Origin: Hyphomicrobiales bacterium
GTDB lineage: Bacteria; Pseudomonadota; Alphaproteobacteria; Rhizobiales; Beijerinckiaceae
Assembly (NCBI GenBank): GCA_947374125.1
Contig: CANCAR010000002.1
Location: 1-35,885, forward strand
DNA: 35,885 nt
Reading direction: 5' to 3'
The notes beneath the pieces were generated by a model. It worked only from the letters and a program-made list of their open reading frames with translations, did not search any database and had not been told where the DNA came from. Below are positions 24,327-31,998 of the stretch, piece after piece (position 1 is the first letter of the stretch; every line of letters begins with the position of its first letter). The translations under genes and the position numbers were made by a program.

Positions 24327-24425
24327 GGTAGACTCCGGGAAAATTGATGGACGCGTGATAATGAGATTCAACGGTTGGCGAGCTTACTACACCTTTGCAC
24401 AGGCTTGTGCCAAGGCTTTGCATCC

Positions 24426-25103
24426 TTATAATCGCCGAGCGAAACCTTGCGCTTCGGCGGCTTCTAACACATGAGCCATGTCACTGAAGGACCGGTCGCG
24501 CGCGATGTCGTCCGGCACCGAATAGCCCAAGCTAAAATGCCCGCCACCTGTAAAATGCCAAGCCTGCATGCCTGCAGCTTTAGCCGCCATCAGGCCGTAG
24601 GCACTGTCCTCGATCACCAAGCAGCGCTCTGGCTTTATCCCGATTTGGCGCGCCGCGTGGAGAAAGAGATCGGGTGCGGGTTTGCCGTTTTGAACCATCG
24701 AAGCGGTAAATATGTTGGAGCCGAAATAGCGATCGAGACCCGTAAGAGAGAGTGAACGGGCGGCCCGGACCGGATCGCTGCTGGTAGCAACGCAAATCTT
24801 TGTTGCAAGCCGTTGCAAGACTGATTCGATGCCCTTAATTGGCTGAAGCGCTGTTTCAAACCGTTTGAGAAGCGCCGTGCGAAAAGTATCTTTAAAACCG
24901 GCATGCGGCACCTTGCCCGATACTTCACGAATTGTTGCAACCGCCTGTTCGAAGCTACGGCCAATCATGCGCTCAAAAAAGAGAGATTGGGGAATATGAA
25001 TATCTTCTCGCTGCAATTCCTCGATAAAGGCTGCGGCAGAAAGCGGTTCGCTGTCGATCAGCACGCCGTCACAATCAAAAATGACAAGATCAATGTCGGG
25101 CAT
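24426..25103 (-). CDS. HAD-superfamily hydrolase, beta-phosphoglucomutase/GPH-like
   Basis: This 225-residue haloacid-dehalogenase phosphatase of subfamily IA has motif I DLVIFDCDGVLIDSE with nucleophile D10 and D12, motif II CVATSSDP, motif III lysine K141 in NGKPAPDLF, and motif IV VIEDSAYGL (E165/D166). A helical cap follows motif I (residues 18-85). Such enzymes dephosphorylate sugar phosphates, phosphoglycolate or related metabolites, or act as beta-phosphoglucomutases; the substrate cannot be deduced. It precedes the gabD-like gene on the same strand with a 99-nt gap, so they may or may not be cotranscribed. Its upstream 250 bp (25104-25353) is a divergent non-coding gap shared with a small exported protein. 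Confidence 0.85.
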   Translation of the reverse strand: MPDIDLVIFDCDGVLIDSEPLSAAAFIEELQREDIHIPQSLFFERMIGRSFEQAVATIREVSGKVPHAGFKDTFRTALLKRFETALQPIKGIESVLQRLATKICVATSSDPVRAARSLSLTGLDRYFGSNIFTASMVQNGKPAPDLFLHAARQIGIKPERCLVIEDSAYGLMAAKAAGMQAWHFTGGGHFSLGYSVPDDIARDRSFSDMAHVLEAAEAQGFARRL

Positions 25104-25353
25104 GAATGCTCTTTAAAATTCGAGGGCTAGGTTCGCTTGCAGGCGTCATATCTTTGATAAAATCTAGCCTTATCCACCTATCGTTTATGCGCTCCCGCTT
25201 TTGTGATCATACTGCCTCAGCTACAAGGATATGCGCAAGCGTTTGGCGTTTTGGTTTTGTGGGTCGCCTATCGAAGTGGACTTCGCAGCGATCGGTTGTA
25301 GCAACATTTTACGTTCAACAAAGCAATTCAGAATTTACAAAGGAGTTTAACAC
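25104..25353. other. Non-coding divergent gap between the HAD gene and the small exported protein gene
   Basis: These 250 bp contain no convincing gene, hairpin or repeat. The sequence is more AT-rich than the flanking genes and must hold the promoters of both divergent genes, with AGGAG near 25341 serving the plus-strand gene at 25354. No operator could be identified. Confidence 0.5.
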
Positions 25354-25785
25354 ATGAAAAAGATATCAACCCTCGTTGTATTGGGTGCATTGTCCGGCTT
25401 AGTGGCAGGTGCGGCCGTTGCAAAAGAGCCGAAAAAGGCGGCTGATTTTATGATCACCGTATCCAATAGCGGCGCATCGGCTTTGACCGCTTTTACCTTG
25501 ACGGAGACCGTGCCAGCGCCTGTCGCTCCTGCCCCAGCCAAGAGTGGTGATTGGTGGATGGCTCCTGTTGATATGGTTTCGGGATGGGTCGCACCGGGAC
25601 CTGCCGCACCTACGGTTCGGACGACTAATGTACTGAAGGCACCGATTGCACCGAAAAAATCCGCGAGCGTCAACCTTGGCAAATCCTGCAAGGTAACGAT
25701 TTCGGCTAGCTTCGAAGACGGCTCGTCAGTTGATCCGGTTGCGATGGATCTTTGCAAGGACAAGAAGCTGAATATTGGCGGCTGA
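25354..25785 (+). CDS. Small exported protein of unknown function
   Basis: This 143-residue protein has a clear Sec signal peptide (MKKISTLVVLGALSGLVAGAAVA, cleavage near AVA-KEP). The mature part begins with a beta-rich stretch, DFMITVSNSGASALTAFTLTE, then a Pro/Ala-rich segment (ETVPAPVAPAPAKSGDW, APGPAAPTV) and a C-terminal module KAPIAPKKSASVNLGKSCKVTISASFEDGSSVD...DLCKDKKLNI. Two cysteines in that module could form a disulfide. The C-terminal motif (lysine/proline, GKxC, FxDGS, DLCKDKxLNI) looks like a conserved small domain I have the impression of seeing in alphaproteobacterial exported proteins, with no function attached. A strong ribosome site AGGAG precedes ATG 25354 and a strong terminator follows, so it is a single-gene transcript, probably well expressed. 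Confidence 0.75.
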   Translation: MKKISTLVVLGALSGLVAGAAVAKEPKKAADFMITVSNSGASALTAFTLTETVPAPVAPAPAKSGDWWMAPVDMVSGWVAPGPAAPTVRTTNVLKAPIAPKKSASVNLGKSCKVTISASFEDGSSVDPVAMDLCKDKKLNIGG

Positions 25786-25808
25786 CCCTTTGGGTATAGG
25801 ATTGATCT

Positions 25809-25836
25809 AAAAAGGGCACCTTTGGGTGCCCTTTTT
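25809..25836. terminator. Bidirectional intrinsic terminator
   Basis: AAAAAGGGCACC (25809-25820) and GGTGCCCTTTTT (25825-25836) form a perfect 12-bp stem with a TTTG loop. The A-run and T-run ends make it a terminator on both strands: for the small exported protein gene (stop 25785) and for folD coming from the other side (stop 25864). Confidence 0.9.
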
Positions 25837-25863
25837 CATGAGTTGCCCCTTTAGGCGATGTTT

Positions 25864-26754
25864 TTACGCCGTAAGCCCCTTCGGCTCGGGCAGCCCTTTG
25901 GTGCGGCAATAGGCGGTAAGTGTATTGGCCAATAGGCAGGCAATGGTCATCGGGCCAACGCCGCCGGGCACGGGCGTCATCGCACCTGCGACTTCGGCGG
26001 CGCTTTCGAAATGCACATCGCCGACGAGTTTGGTTTTGCCATCGCGTTCGATCCGGTTAATGCCGACATCAATCACTGTCGCACCGGGCTTAACCCATTC
26101 GCCGAGCACCATTTCAGGGCGACCGACTGCGGCGACGAGAATATCTGCGCTCCGGCAAACCGCTGCGAGATCTTTTGTCCGACTATGCGCGATAGTCACC
26201 GTGCAGCTATCGCCCAGCAGCAATTGCGCCATGGGCTTGCCGACAATATTGGAACGACCCACCACAACCGCGTTCATCCCCGCTAGTGATCCATGGTGAT
26301 CGCGAAGCATCATCAAGCAGCCCAAAGGCGTGCATGGAACCATGCTTTTCTGGCCTGTTCCGAGTAATCCGACATTCGAAATATGAAAGCCGTCGACATC
26401 TTTTGCGGGGTCAATGGTGTTGATCACGAGATCGGAATTGAGATGCGCGGGCAAAGGCAGTTGCACGAGAATGCCATGCACTTTGGGATCGGCATTGAGC
26501 TTTTGGATTAGAGCGACAAGCTCTTCCTGCGGCGTGGCAGCATCGAGTTTGTACTCGAAAGATTCCATACCAACTTCTAATGTCTGCGTGCCCTTGTTGC
26601 GGACATAGACTTGGCTTGCCGGGTCTTCGCCAACGAGGACCACGGCCAAACCCGGAGCTTCACCGCGCTCGGCTTTTATTTTGGTAACATAGTCTGCCAC
26701 CTGAGCCCGCACTTTTGCCGCAAAGGCTTTACCGTCGATGAGTGTGGCCGTCAT
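25864..26754 (-). CDS. folD: Bifunctional methylenetetrahydrofolate dehydrogenase / methenyltetrahydrofolate cyclohydrolase FolD
   Basis: This 296-residue cytoplasmic enzyme interconverts methylene-, methenyl- and 10-formyl-tetrahydrofolate with NADP. It carries the catalytic lysine K54 in YVRNK, GILVQLPLP, the substrate-binding IDPAKDVDGFH, PCTPLGCLMML, and the nucleotide-binding VVVGRSNIVGKPMAQLLL. The C-terminal TPVPGGVGPMTIACLLANT is diagnostic. The length matches the family. ATG 26752-26754 is the only sensible start. It lies downstream of a Gfo/Idh/MocA gene on the same strand, with a 67-nt gap and no functional link obvious. It shares a terminator with the convergent small exported protein gene. 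Confidence 0.96.
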   Translation of the reverse strand: MTATLIDGKAFAAKVRAQVADYVTKIKAERGEAPGLAVVLVGEDPASQVYVRNKGTQTLEVGMESFEYKLDAATPQEELVALIQKLNADPKVHGILVQLPLPAHLNSDLVINTIDPAKDVDGFHISNVGLLGTGQKSMVPCTPLGCLMMLRDHHGSLAGMNAVVVGRSNIVGKPMAQLLLGDSCTVTIAHSRTKDLAAVCRSADILVAAVGRPEMVLGEWVKPGATVIDVGINRIERDGKTKLVGDVHFESAAEVAGAMTPVPGGVGPMTIACLLANTLTAYCRTKGLPEPKGLTA

Positions 26755-26821
26755 GGTGATCCCCGATCCGTGTTATGAAATAATACCCCTATTCCCTAGT
26801 CGAGATCATCGGGCGGGCGTT

Positions 26822-27943
26822 TCAGCTAATCGACGTCCAGTGACGGTTAAGCGACGCTTTGATGGCGGTGTCGACTACTTTCTGAATTTCCCACGCTTCA
26901 CGGAAATCTGGCCCGGATACCTCGCCTCCCTCAATGCTCGCCAGAAATTCAGCGACTTCGATGGCTTTTAGGTCATTAAACCCAATTTGATGACCGGGAG
27001 CAACGCAGAATAAACCATAGGGCCAATGCGCGGGACCGGCCTCAATAGTGGTGAAACCTTGGTGGCGGGGGTCGCCATCGACTTTGTAGTAGCGCAGCTC
27101 GTTGAACCGCTCTTGGCTAAACACAAGTGCGCCTTTGGTCCCTGAAATCTCAAAGCCAAGCTGCATTTTGCGGCCAGTGGCGCACCAATTGGCTTCAATC
27201 GAGCCTCGGCAACCGCGTGCGAAGCGGAGCGTCAGTCGGGCAATGTCATCCACCTCCACGGCACGCCGCTCGGTTGAGCCAGGCGCTATAGGACGGGTTG
27301 GCACAACCGTTTCAAGATCGGCAAAGAGTTCGGTAATGGGCCCGAGCATAAACCGCGCCATGCCGATAATGTGGCTGCCTAAATCGGCAATCACTCCGCC
27401 GCCGCCTTTGGGGTCGAGCCGCCAACTCCACGCACCCTCAGGGTCGGTCATATAATCTTCAGCGTGAATGCCGCGAAAGCCGATAATGTCGCCTAATTCG
27501 CCGGACGCGATCATCTCGCGCGCCAGTTTCAAAACGGGGTTCTTGATGTAGTTGAAACCGACTTGCGTTTTAACGCCTGCTTTCTCGGCAGCCTCCAACA
27601 TGTCTTTGGCATCTGACGCATTGGGCGCAATCGGCTTTTCGCAGTGCACATGTTTGCCAGCGGCAATCGCGGCAAGCGCCATTTCCTTATGCAGCGTGTT
27701 GGGCGTGGTGATGGAGACGATGTGAACAGCGGGGTCATTCACAAGTGCACGCCAATCGGTTGTTACGCGACGAAAGCCGAGTTGTTTGTGGGCCGCCAAG
27801 CCAGCAGCCTCGTTATTATCGGCAACCATTTCCAAAACGGGTGAGTTGTTCAAGGGGAAAATCCCACCCGCAGCCCGATAGGCAATAGCATGGGATTTGC
27901 CCATAAAGCCCGTGCCAATAATGCCAATGCCGATCTCGCCCAT
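26822..27943 (-). CDS. Gfo/Idh/MocA family sugar oxidoreductase
   Basis: This is a 373-residue NAD(P)-dependent oxidoreductase. Residues 1-125 form the Rossmann domain with GIIGTGFMGKSHA near the start, TPNTLHKEMALAAIAAGKHV and the CEKPI motif with its lysine. The C-terminal sheet domain has the substrate-site GGGGVIADLGSHIIGMARFMLG, in which Asp and His correspond to the family's catalytic pair. An inositol, glucose or keto-sugar dehydrogenase is expected; FAPGHQIGFNDLKAIE-like sequence near the C-terminus (PGHQIGFNDLKAIEVAEF) recalls members acting on sugars imported by CUT2 systems. GGGAG precedes ATG 27941-27943. It may share a transcript with folD, whose start lies 67 nt downstream. Confidence 0.88.
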   Translation of the reverse strand: MGEIGIGIIGTGFMGKSHAIAYRAAGGIFPLNNSPVLEMVADNNEAAGLAAHKQLGFRRVTTDWRALVNDPAVHIVSITTPNTLHKEMALAAIAAGKHVHCEKPIAPNASDAKDMLEAAEKAGVKTQVGFNYIKNPVLKLAREMIASGELGDIIGFRGIHAEDYMTDPEGAWSWRLDPKGGGGVIADLGSHIIGMARFMLGPITELFADLETVVPTRPIAPGSTERRAVEVDDIARLTLRFARGCRGSIEANWCATGRKMQLGFEISGTKGALVFSQERFNELRYYKVDGDPRHQGFTTIEAGPAHWPYGLFCVAPGHQIGFNDLKAIEVAEFLASIEGGEVSGPDFREAWEIQKVVDTAIKASLNRHWTSIS

Positions 27944-28015
27944 GTCGCTGTCTCCCGAAGCTGATTTTTTTATCTAATCGCATAATCGTGACCGACGACA
28001 AGGAAAATGGATAGA

Positions 28016-28049
28016 GGGGTAAGCTTATAATCATCGCCTCGCTTACCTC
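28016..28049. promoter_or_regulatory. Inverted repeat upstream of xerC
   Basis: GGGGTAAGC (28016-28024) and GCTTACCTC (28041-28049) are inverted copies with one wobble, 16 bp apart. They lie in the 136-bp divergent gap between the Gfo/Idh/MocA gene and xerC. It could be an operator or a weak hairpin; no regulator is indicated. Confidence 0.25.
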
Positions 28050-28079
28050 CCATTAATCAGCCGCGCGTAAGTTTGTCCC

Positions 28080-29012
28080 ATGGCTTTAAGCTCCTCCCCC
28101 TCCGCCAATCCCTTCCTCGCATGGCAGCGCCATTTGTCGGGCGAGCGGCGTTTATCGCCTAAGACGCTGGAAGCCTATGGGCGGGATGTAAGGCAGTTTA
28201 TGGCTTGGCTCGGCGTTTCGCCTGAAAGCGATGAAGGGTATGATAAGCTTGCCCATCTTAAACCCGTCGACATTCGCGGGTTTATGGCGTCGCGTCGCGA
28301 AGATGATGTGGGGAGCCGCTCGCTGATGCGGTCCTTGGCGGGCATTCGCTCGTTTTTGCGCTTTCTTGAAAAAGAAGGGCTGGCGGATGCTTCTGCGCTT
28401 TCCGTGATTAGGGGGCCAAAACTCGGGCGGCTCTTGCCGAAGCCTGTGGCACCTTCGATGGCGAAGCGGTTGGTTGATCCCGGCGAGCGGGAGGGCGAGG
28501 CGCGTGCGCCTTGGATCCTGGCACGCGATTCGGCGGTGATGACGCTGCTTTACGGCTGCGGGTTACGAATTTCGGAAGCGCTGGGCTTAAAAGCCGAGGA
28601 TGTGCCGAATGCCGCTCGCGATACGCTTCGCGTGCTCGGCAAAGGTGGGAAAACGCGCATTGTGCCGGTGATTGAACCCGCCATCCGGGCGATTGAGGCC
28701 TATCAGGCGCAATGCCCTTATGATCTGGAGCCGAAGGGAGCGCTGTTTCGGGGCGCGCGCGGCGGGACGCTTTCGCCACGGATCATTCAGCTCGCGATGG
28801 AGCGGTTACGCGGCGGGCTGGGCTTGCCTGATTCGGCCACGCCGCACGCGCTTAGGCATTCCTTTGCGACGCATCTTTTATCGCGTGGCGGGGATTTACG
28901 CGCGATCCAGGAATTATTGGGCCATGCCTCGCTTTCCACGACACAAATCTATACGGAAGTGGATGGCGCGATGCTGCTAAAGGCGTTTAATGCGGCCCAT
29001 CCCCGCGCCTGA
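28080..29012 (+). CDS. xerC: Tyrosine recombinase XerC
   Basis: This 310-residue site-specific recombinase resolves chromosome dimers at dif together with XerD. An N-terminal SAM-like core-binding domain (about 10-105, LSPKTLEAYGRDVRQFMAWL) is followed by the catalytic domain with R163 (GCGLRISEALGL), K188 in the GKGGK turn, H256-x-x-R259 (PHALRHSFATHLL), H282 (LLGHASLSTTQIYTEVD) and the nucleophile Y291. The last block reads YTEVD as in XerC/XerD proper. The context is chromosomal housekeeping with no phage or integron genes nearby, which supports XerC over a mobile integrase. The methyltransferase gene begins about 10 nt after its stop. Confidence 0.9.
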   Translation: MALSSSPSANPFLAWQRHLSGERRLSPKTLEAYGRDVRQFMAWLGVSPESDEGYDKLAHLKPVDIRGFMASRREDDVGSRSLMRSLAGIRSFLRFLEKEGLADASALSVIRGPKLGRLLPKPVAPSMAKRLVDPGEREGEARAPWILARDSAVMTLLYGCGLRISEALGLKAEDVPNAARDTLRVLGKGGKTRIVPVIEPAIRAIEAYQAQCPYDLEPKGALFRGARGGTLSPRIIQLAMERLRGGLGLPDSATPHALRHSFATHLLSRGGDLRAIQELLGHASLSTTQIYTEVDGAMLLKAFNAAHPRA

Positions 29013-29022
29013 AAGAGTTCTC

Positions 29023-29682
29023 ATGATCACCGACCGGGCCGGGTTTATCCGCAGCCATACCGTGCTGCTGCCCGTGCCGCATGCGCCGGAAATCAAGCTT
29101 TATGTCGCCGATGAAATCACCGAGCTTTGGCACAAGACCGAGGATGATTTGGAAAAAATCGGCCTGCCGCCGCCGTTTTGGGCGTTTGCTTGGGCGGGTG
29201 GGCAGGGGTTGGCGCGCTATCTTCTGGATAACCCCGAAACGGTGCGCGGCAAGCGCGTGCTGGATTTTGCCTCCGGCTCGGGCCTTGTCGCCATTGCCGC
29301 GATGATGGCGGGTGCGAAAAGCGTTGAGGCGGTGGATATCGACGCCTTCGCGGCCGAGGCGATGAGGCTGAATGCTCAGGAAAATAAGGTCGCTCTATCG
29401 ATCCGCTGCGAGGACATTATCGGGCAGACGGGCGAGTGGGACACCGTGTTGGCGGGCGATATCTGTTATGATCGGGACATGACGGAGCGGGTGCTGGGTT
29501 GGCTGAAGCATCTTCAGGGAATGGGCATGGACGTTTTGATTGGCGATCCGGGTCGGGCGTTTCTGCCAAAGGCCGATCTTGTGGCCTTGGCCGAGTATAG
29601 CGTGCCGACGACGCGGGCGATTGAAGATGCCACGATGAAACACACCAAGGTTTTTCGATTGTTGCCGACAAAGGGGGACTGA
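29023..29682 (+). CDS. Class I SAM-dependent methyltransferase, ETF-beta lysine methyltransferase-like
   Basis: This 219-residue methyltransferase has motif I VLDFASGSGLVAIAAMMAG, the acidic residue after strand two AVDIDAFA, and VLAGDICYDRDMTERVLGWL in the post-II region. An N-terminal substrate part contains ITELWHKTEDDLEKIGLPPPFWAFAWAGGQGLARYLLDNP. The PPFWAFAWAGGQ motif and size match the METTL20/ETFBKMT-like branch; alphaproteobacterial homologues of METTL20 have been reported to methylate lysines on ETF-beta, and this one may do so. No ETF gene is in the window. The frame is also open from ATG 28990, inside xerC; ATG 29023 is preferred because it avoids the overlap. Confidence 0.8.
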   Translation: MITDRAGFIRSHTVLLPVPHAPEIKLYVADEITELWHKTEDDLEKIGLPPPFWAFAWAGGQGLARYLLDNPETVRGKRVLDFASGSGLVAIAAMMAGAKSVEAVDIDAFAAEAMRLNAQENKVALSIRCEDIIGQTGEWDTVLAGDICYDRDMTERVLGWLKHLQGMGMDVLIGDPGRAFLPKADLVALAEYSVPTTRAIEDATMKHTKVFRLLPTKGD

Positions 29683-29712
29683 TTTCCTCCAAAAGCCGTG
29701 GTAGAAAGCAGT

Positions 29713-30258
29713 ATGGTTGCTTTGGATACGATCTCGCATGTGCCGCACCTCCATGCCTCAGGGCATGGCGGCTCGTGCGCGCATGAAGCGGCTCACGCTG
29801 CGCGGGCGCCTGAGGCTTTGGCCGAGGCCGAGCGGCAATGTGGCGAGCGTGGATTGCGCCTCACCCCCATTCGCAAACAGGTGCTCGAACAGCTCTATGC
29901 GACGCATCGCCCGATGAGCGCCTATGATGTGATTGACGGGTTGGCGGTTAGCGGGATCAAGCGTCTCGCGCCGGTGACGGTCTATCGCGCATTGGATTTT
30001 TTGATGACGGAGGGCTTTGTGCATAAGCTTGAAAGCCGCAATGCCTTTATTGCCTGCCCGTTTCGCCATGCGCGCGGGGATCTCGTTGTGTTTATGATCT
30101 GCGAGGCGTGCGGCGGGGTGGATGAGGTAACATCTGACCCTTTGACGCGGGCGCTTTCGGCAATTGCCGAGGATCACCACTTTACACCGCGTGCCCGTGT
30201 GATTGAATTGCAAGGGGCATGTGCCCATTGCCGTGATGATAAGATGCCCGTGTCATGA
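29713..30258 (+). CDS. zur: Fur-family zinc uptake regulator Zur, with His-rich N-terminal tail
   Basis: This is a 181-residue Fur-superfamily repressor. The winged helix (about 43-105) has LRLTPIRKQVLEQLYATHRPMSAYDVI and the recognition helix LAPVTVYRALDFLMTEG. Metal-binding features fit Zur: C115 in AFIACPFRH, the structural pairs C130/C133 (CEACGG) and C170/C173 (CAHCRD), and a DHHF at 154-157. The first 29 residues are unusually His-rich (H9, H12, H14, H18, H24, H28) with one Cys, perhaps an extra zinc-binding tail. GTG 29698 is an alternative start; ATG 29713 is preferred. The stop overlaps the ispG start (ATGA), so translation is coupled. It presumably represses zinc uptake genes, which are not nearby. 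Confidence 0.82.
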   Translation: MVALDTISHVPHLHASGHGGSCAHEAAHAARAPEALAEAERQCGERGLRLTPIRKQVLEQLYATHRPMSAYDVIDGLAVSGIKRLAPVTVYRALDFLMTEGFVHKLESRNAFIACPFRHARGDLVVFMICEACGGVDEVTSDPLTRALSAIAEDHHFTPRARVIELQGACAHCRDDKMPVS

Positions 30259-31505
30259 ACGATCTATCCTGTCTGCCTGCCCCCATTGAAGCCACCCCGC
30301 AAAAGCGCCATCGCACCATTCCGGTTAAAGTCGGCGGTGTGACGGTGGGCGGTGGGGCGCCCATTGTCGTGCAATCCATGACCAATACTGATACGGCGGA
30401 TATTGACGGCACCGTTTCCCAAGTGGCTGCCCTCGTCCGCCAAGGCTCAGAGCTGGTGCGGATTACGGTGGACCGAGATGAAGCCGCCGCCGCCGTGCCT
30501 TATATCCGCGAAAAGCTCTTAAAGCGCGGCGTCAATGTGCCTTTGGTGGGGGATTTTCACTATATTGGCCACAAACTCTTGGCGGATCACCCGGCTTGCG
30601 CCGAGGCGCTTGATAAATACCGGATTAATCCGGGCAATGTCGGGTTTAAAGACAAGCGTGACCGGCAATTCTCAGCCATCGTTGAAATGGCGATCAAACA
30701 CGATAAAGCCGTGCGGATTGGCGCGAATTGGGGTTCGCTCGATCAGGAATTGCTCACCCATCTGATGGATATGAACGCCAAAACCGCCAACCCGATTGAT
30801 GCCCGCTCGGTAACGCGCGAGGCGCTGGTGCAATCTGCTCTGTTATCGGCGGCGCGGGCGGAGGAGATTGGCCTGGCGAAAAGCAACATCATCTTGTCGG
30901 CAAAGGTCTCGGGCGTGCAGGATTTGATATCGGTCTACCGGATGCTGGCGGCGCGCTCCGATTATGCGATCCATTTAGGCTTGACCGAAGCGGGCATGGG
31001 GTCGAAAGGCATTGTTGCCTCTTCCGCCGCTTTGGGCATTTTGCTGCAAGAGGGCATTGGCGACACGATCCGCGTCTCGCTCACGCCGGAACCCAATGGT
31101 GACCGGACGTTGGAAGTGAAAGTGGCGCAGGAAATTCTGCAAACCATGGGCTTTCGCACCTTCGTGCCGCTGGTTGCCGCCTGCCCTGGTTGCGGGCGCA
31201 CAACCTCGACCGTATTCCAAGAATTGGCGCGCGATATTCAGGACTGGATTTCAACCTCCATGCCCGAATGGAAATCACGCTATGTCGGCGTTGAAAATCT
31301 AAACGTCGCCGTGATGGGCTGCATTGTGAACGGGCCGGGGGAATCGAAACACGCGGATATCGGGATATCGCTGCCCGGAACGGGGGAAACGCCGACGGCA
31401 CCTGTGTTTATCGACGGGCAAAAGGCCGCCACCTTGCGCGGGCCGACGATTGCGGCGGAGTTTAAGACGATGGTGGGGGAGTATATTGAGAAGCGGTTTG
31501 GGTGA
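30255..31505 (+). CDS. ispG: 4-hydroxy-3-methylbut-2-enyl-diphosphate synthase (flavodoxin-type) IspG
   Basis: This 416-residue iron-sulfur enzyme of the MEP isoprenoid pathway converts ME-cyclodiphosphate to HMBPP. The barrel domain begins with VGGVTVGGGAPIVVQSMTNTDT, contains PLVGDFHYIGHKL and YRINPGNVGFKDKRD, and includes HLGLTEAGMGSKG. The 4Fe-4S ligands are C310 and C313 (ACPGCGR) and C356 (GCIVNGPGE), with E363 as fourth ligand. The length, about 416, is the bacterial two-domain form. It overlaps the zur stop by 4 bases; zur and ispG sharing a transcript would tie an iron-sulfur enzyme gene to a metal regulator, probably incidental. A palindromic repeat begins 17 nt after its stop and may act as its terminator. 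Confidence 0.96.
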   Translation: MNDLSCLPAPIEATPQKRHRTIPVKVGGVTVGGGAPIVVQSMTNTDTADIDGTVSQVAALVRQGSELVRITVDRDEAAAAVPYIREKLLKRGVNVPLVGDFHYIGHKLLADHPACAEALDKYRINPGNVGFKDKRDRQFSAIVEMAIKHDKAVRIGANWGSLDQELLTHLMDMNAKTANPIDARSVTREALVQSALLSAARAEEIGLAKSNIILSAKVSGVQDLISVYRMLAARSDYAIHLGLTEAGMGSKGIVASSAALGILLQEGIGDTIRVSLTPEPNGDRTLEVKVAQEILQTMGFRTFVPLVAACPGCGRTTSTVFQELARDIQDWISTSMPEWKSRYVGVENLNVAVMGCIVNGPGESKHADIGISLPGTGETPTAPVFIDGQKAATLRGPTIAAEFKTMVGEYIEKRFG

Positions 31506-31522
31506 GTTGGATAAGCCAAAAC

Positions 31523-31677
31523 GACATCTTCCCCCTGAGGGGGAAGATGTCTGCGGAGCAGACGGATGACGGTCTGATGGCCGTTGTTAGACGCTGAAAG
31601 ATTGAGCGTTTTACTGCAACCTCCAGAACCTCATCCCCCTGCTTCGCAGGGACCTTCTCCTAAAAAGGAGAAGGAAG
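31523..31677. repeat. Palindromic dispersed intergenic repeat, copy 2
   Basis: The element starts with a perfect 13-bp hairpin, GACATCTTCCCCC (31523-31535) / GGGGGAAGATGTC (31539-31551), with a 3-nt loop. It overlaps a second hairpin, GTCTGC-GGA-GCAGAC (31549-31563), and the two cannot form together. Farther right are CCCTGC-TTC-GCAGGG (about 31647-31661) and CCTTCTCCT/AGGAGAAGG (about 31663-31674). Its middle (GGATGA, CTGATGG, AGAACCTCA) matches copy 1 at 11524-11653. Confidence 0.65.
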
Positions 31678-31749
31678 TCTTGTGCTTTTGATACCGTAGT
31701 TGACCTTCCGCTTTAGTAGAGCAATTGCTTGGGTAGATGGAGACTCCAT

Positions 31750-31908
31750 AACCCTCTCCTCATCCTGAGCAACAACGCGGAACGCGTTGTTTGTCGAAGG
31801 ACGGTTGCCGTGCTTCGACACGCTCCTTCGGCGCGGCTCAGCATGAGGTTGGGTGTGGACCGCGAGCCTCCGGCTCGCATCCCTTGCGGGCGGGGACGCC
31901 CGCGGTCC
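31750..31908. repeat. Compound palindromic repeat with cloverleaf potential
   Basis: Left part (to about 31846): CCTCATCCTGAG and CTCAGCATGAGG bracket an element, with a perfect inner hairpin AACAACGCG-GAA-CGCGTTGTT. Right part (31857-31908): outer stem GGACC/GGTCC encloses two hairpins, GCGAGCC-TCC-GGCTCGC (31862-31878) and GCGGGC/GCCCGC (31886-31903), a three-way junction in single strands. No tRNA features are present. Such elements are typical dispersed repeats of alphaproteobacteria. With copy 2 they fill the otherwise empty gap 31506-31998. Confidence 0.6.
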
Positions 31909-31998
31909 GGAAAGGAATCCAGAGCCGTCAGACGTCACCCATGTCTTGGGCGGAATCCGGCGTTTACCGGACGTGGAAAAGGCGTGCTGGGCGGATTT

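Noticed and set aside
28080..29012. Tyrosine recombinase as sign of a mobile element
   Set aside because: Sequence and context fit housekeeping XerC; no attachment repeats, tRNA or phage genes are nearby.
31857..31908. Cloverleaf-like structure as a tRNA
   Set aside because: Lengths of stems and loops do not match a tRNA, and there is no anticodon arm or T-loop consensus.
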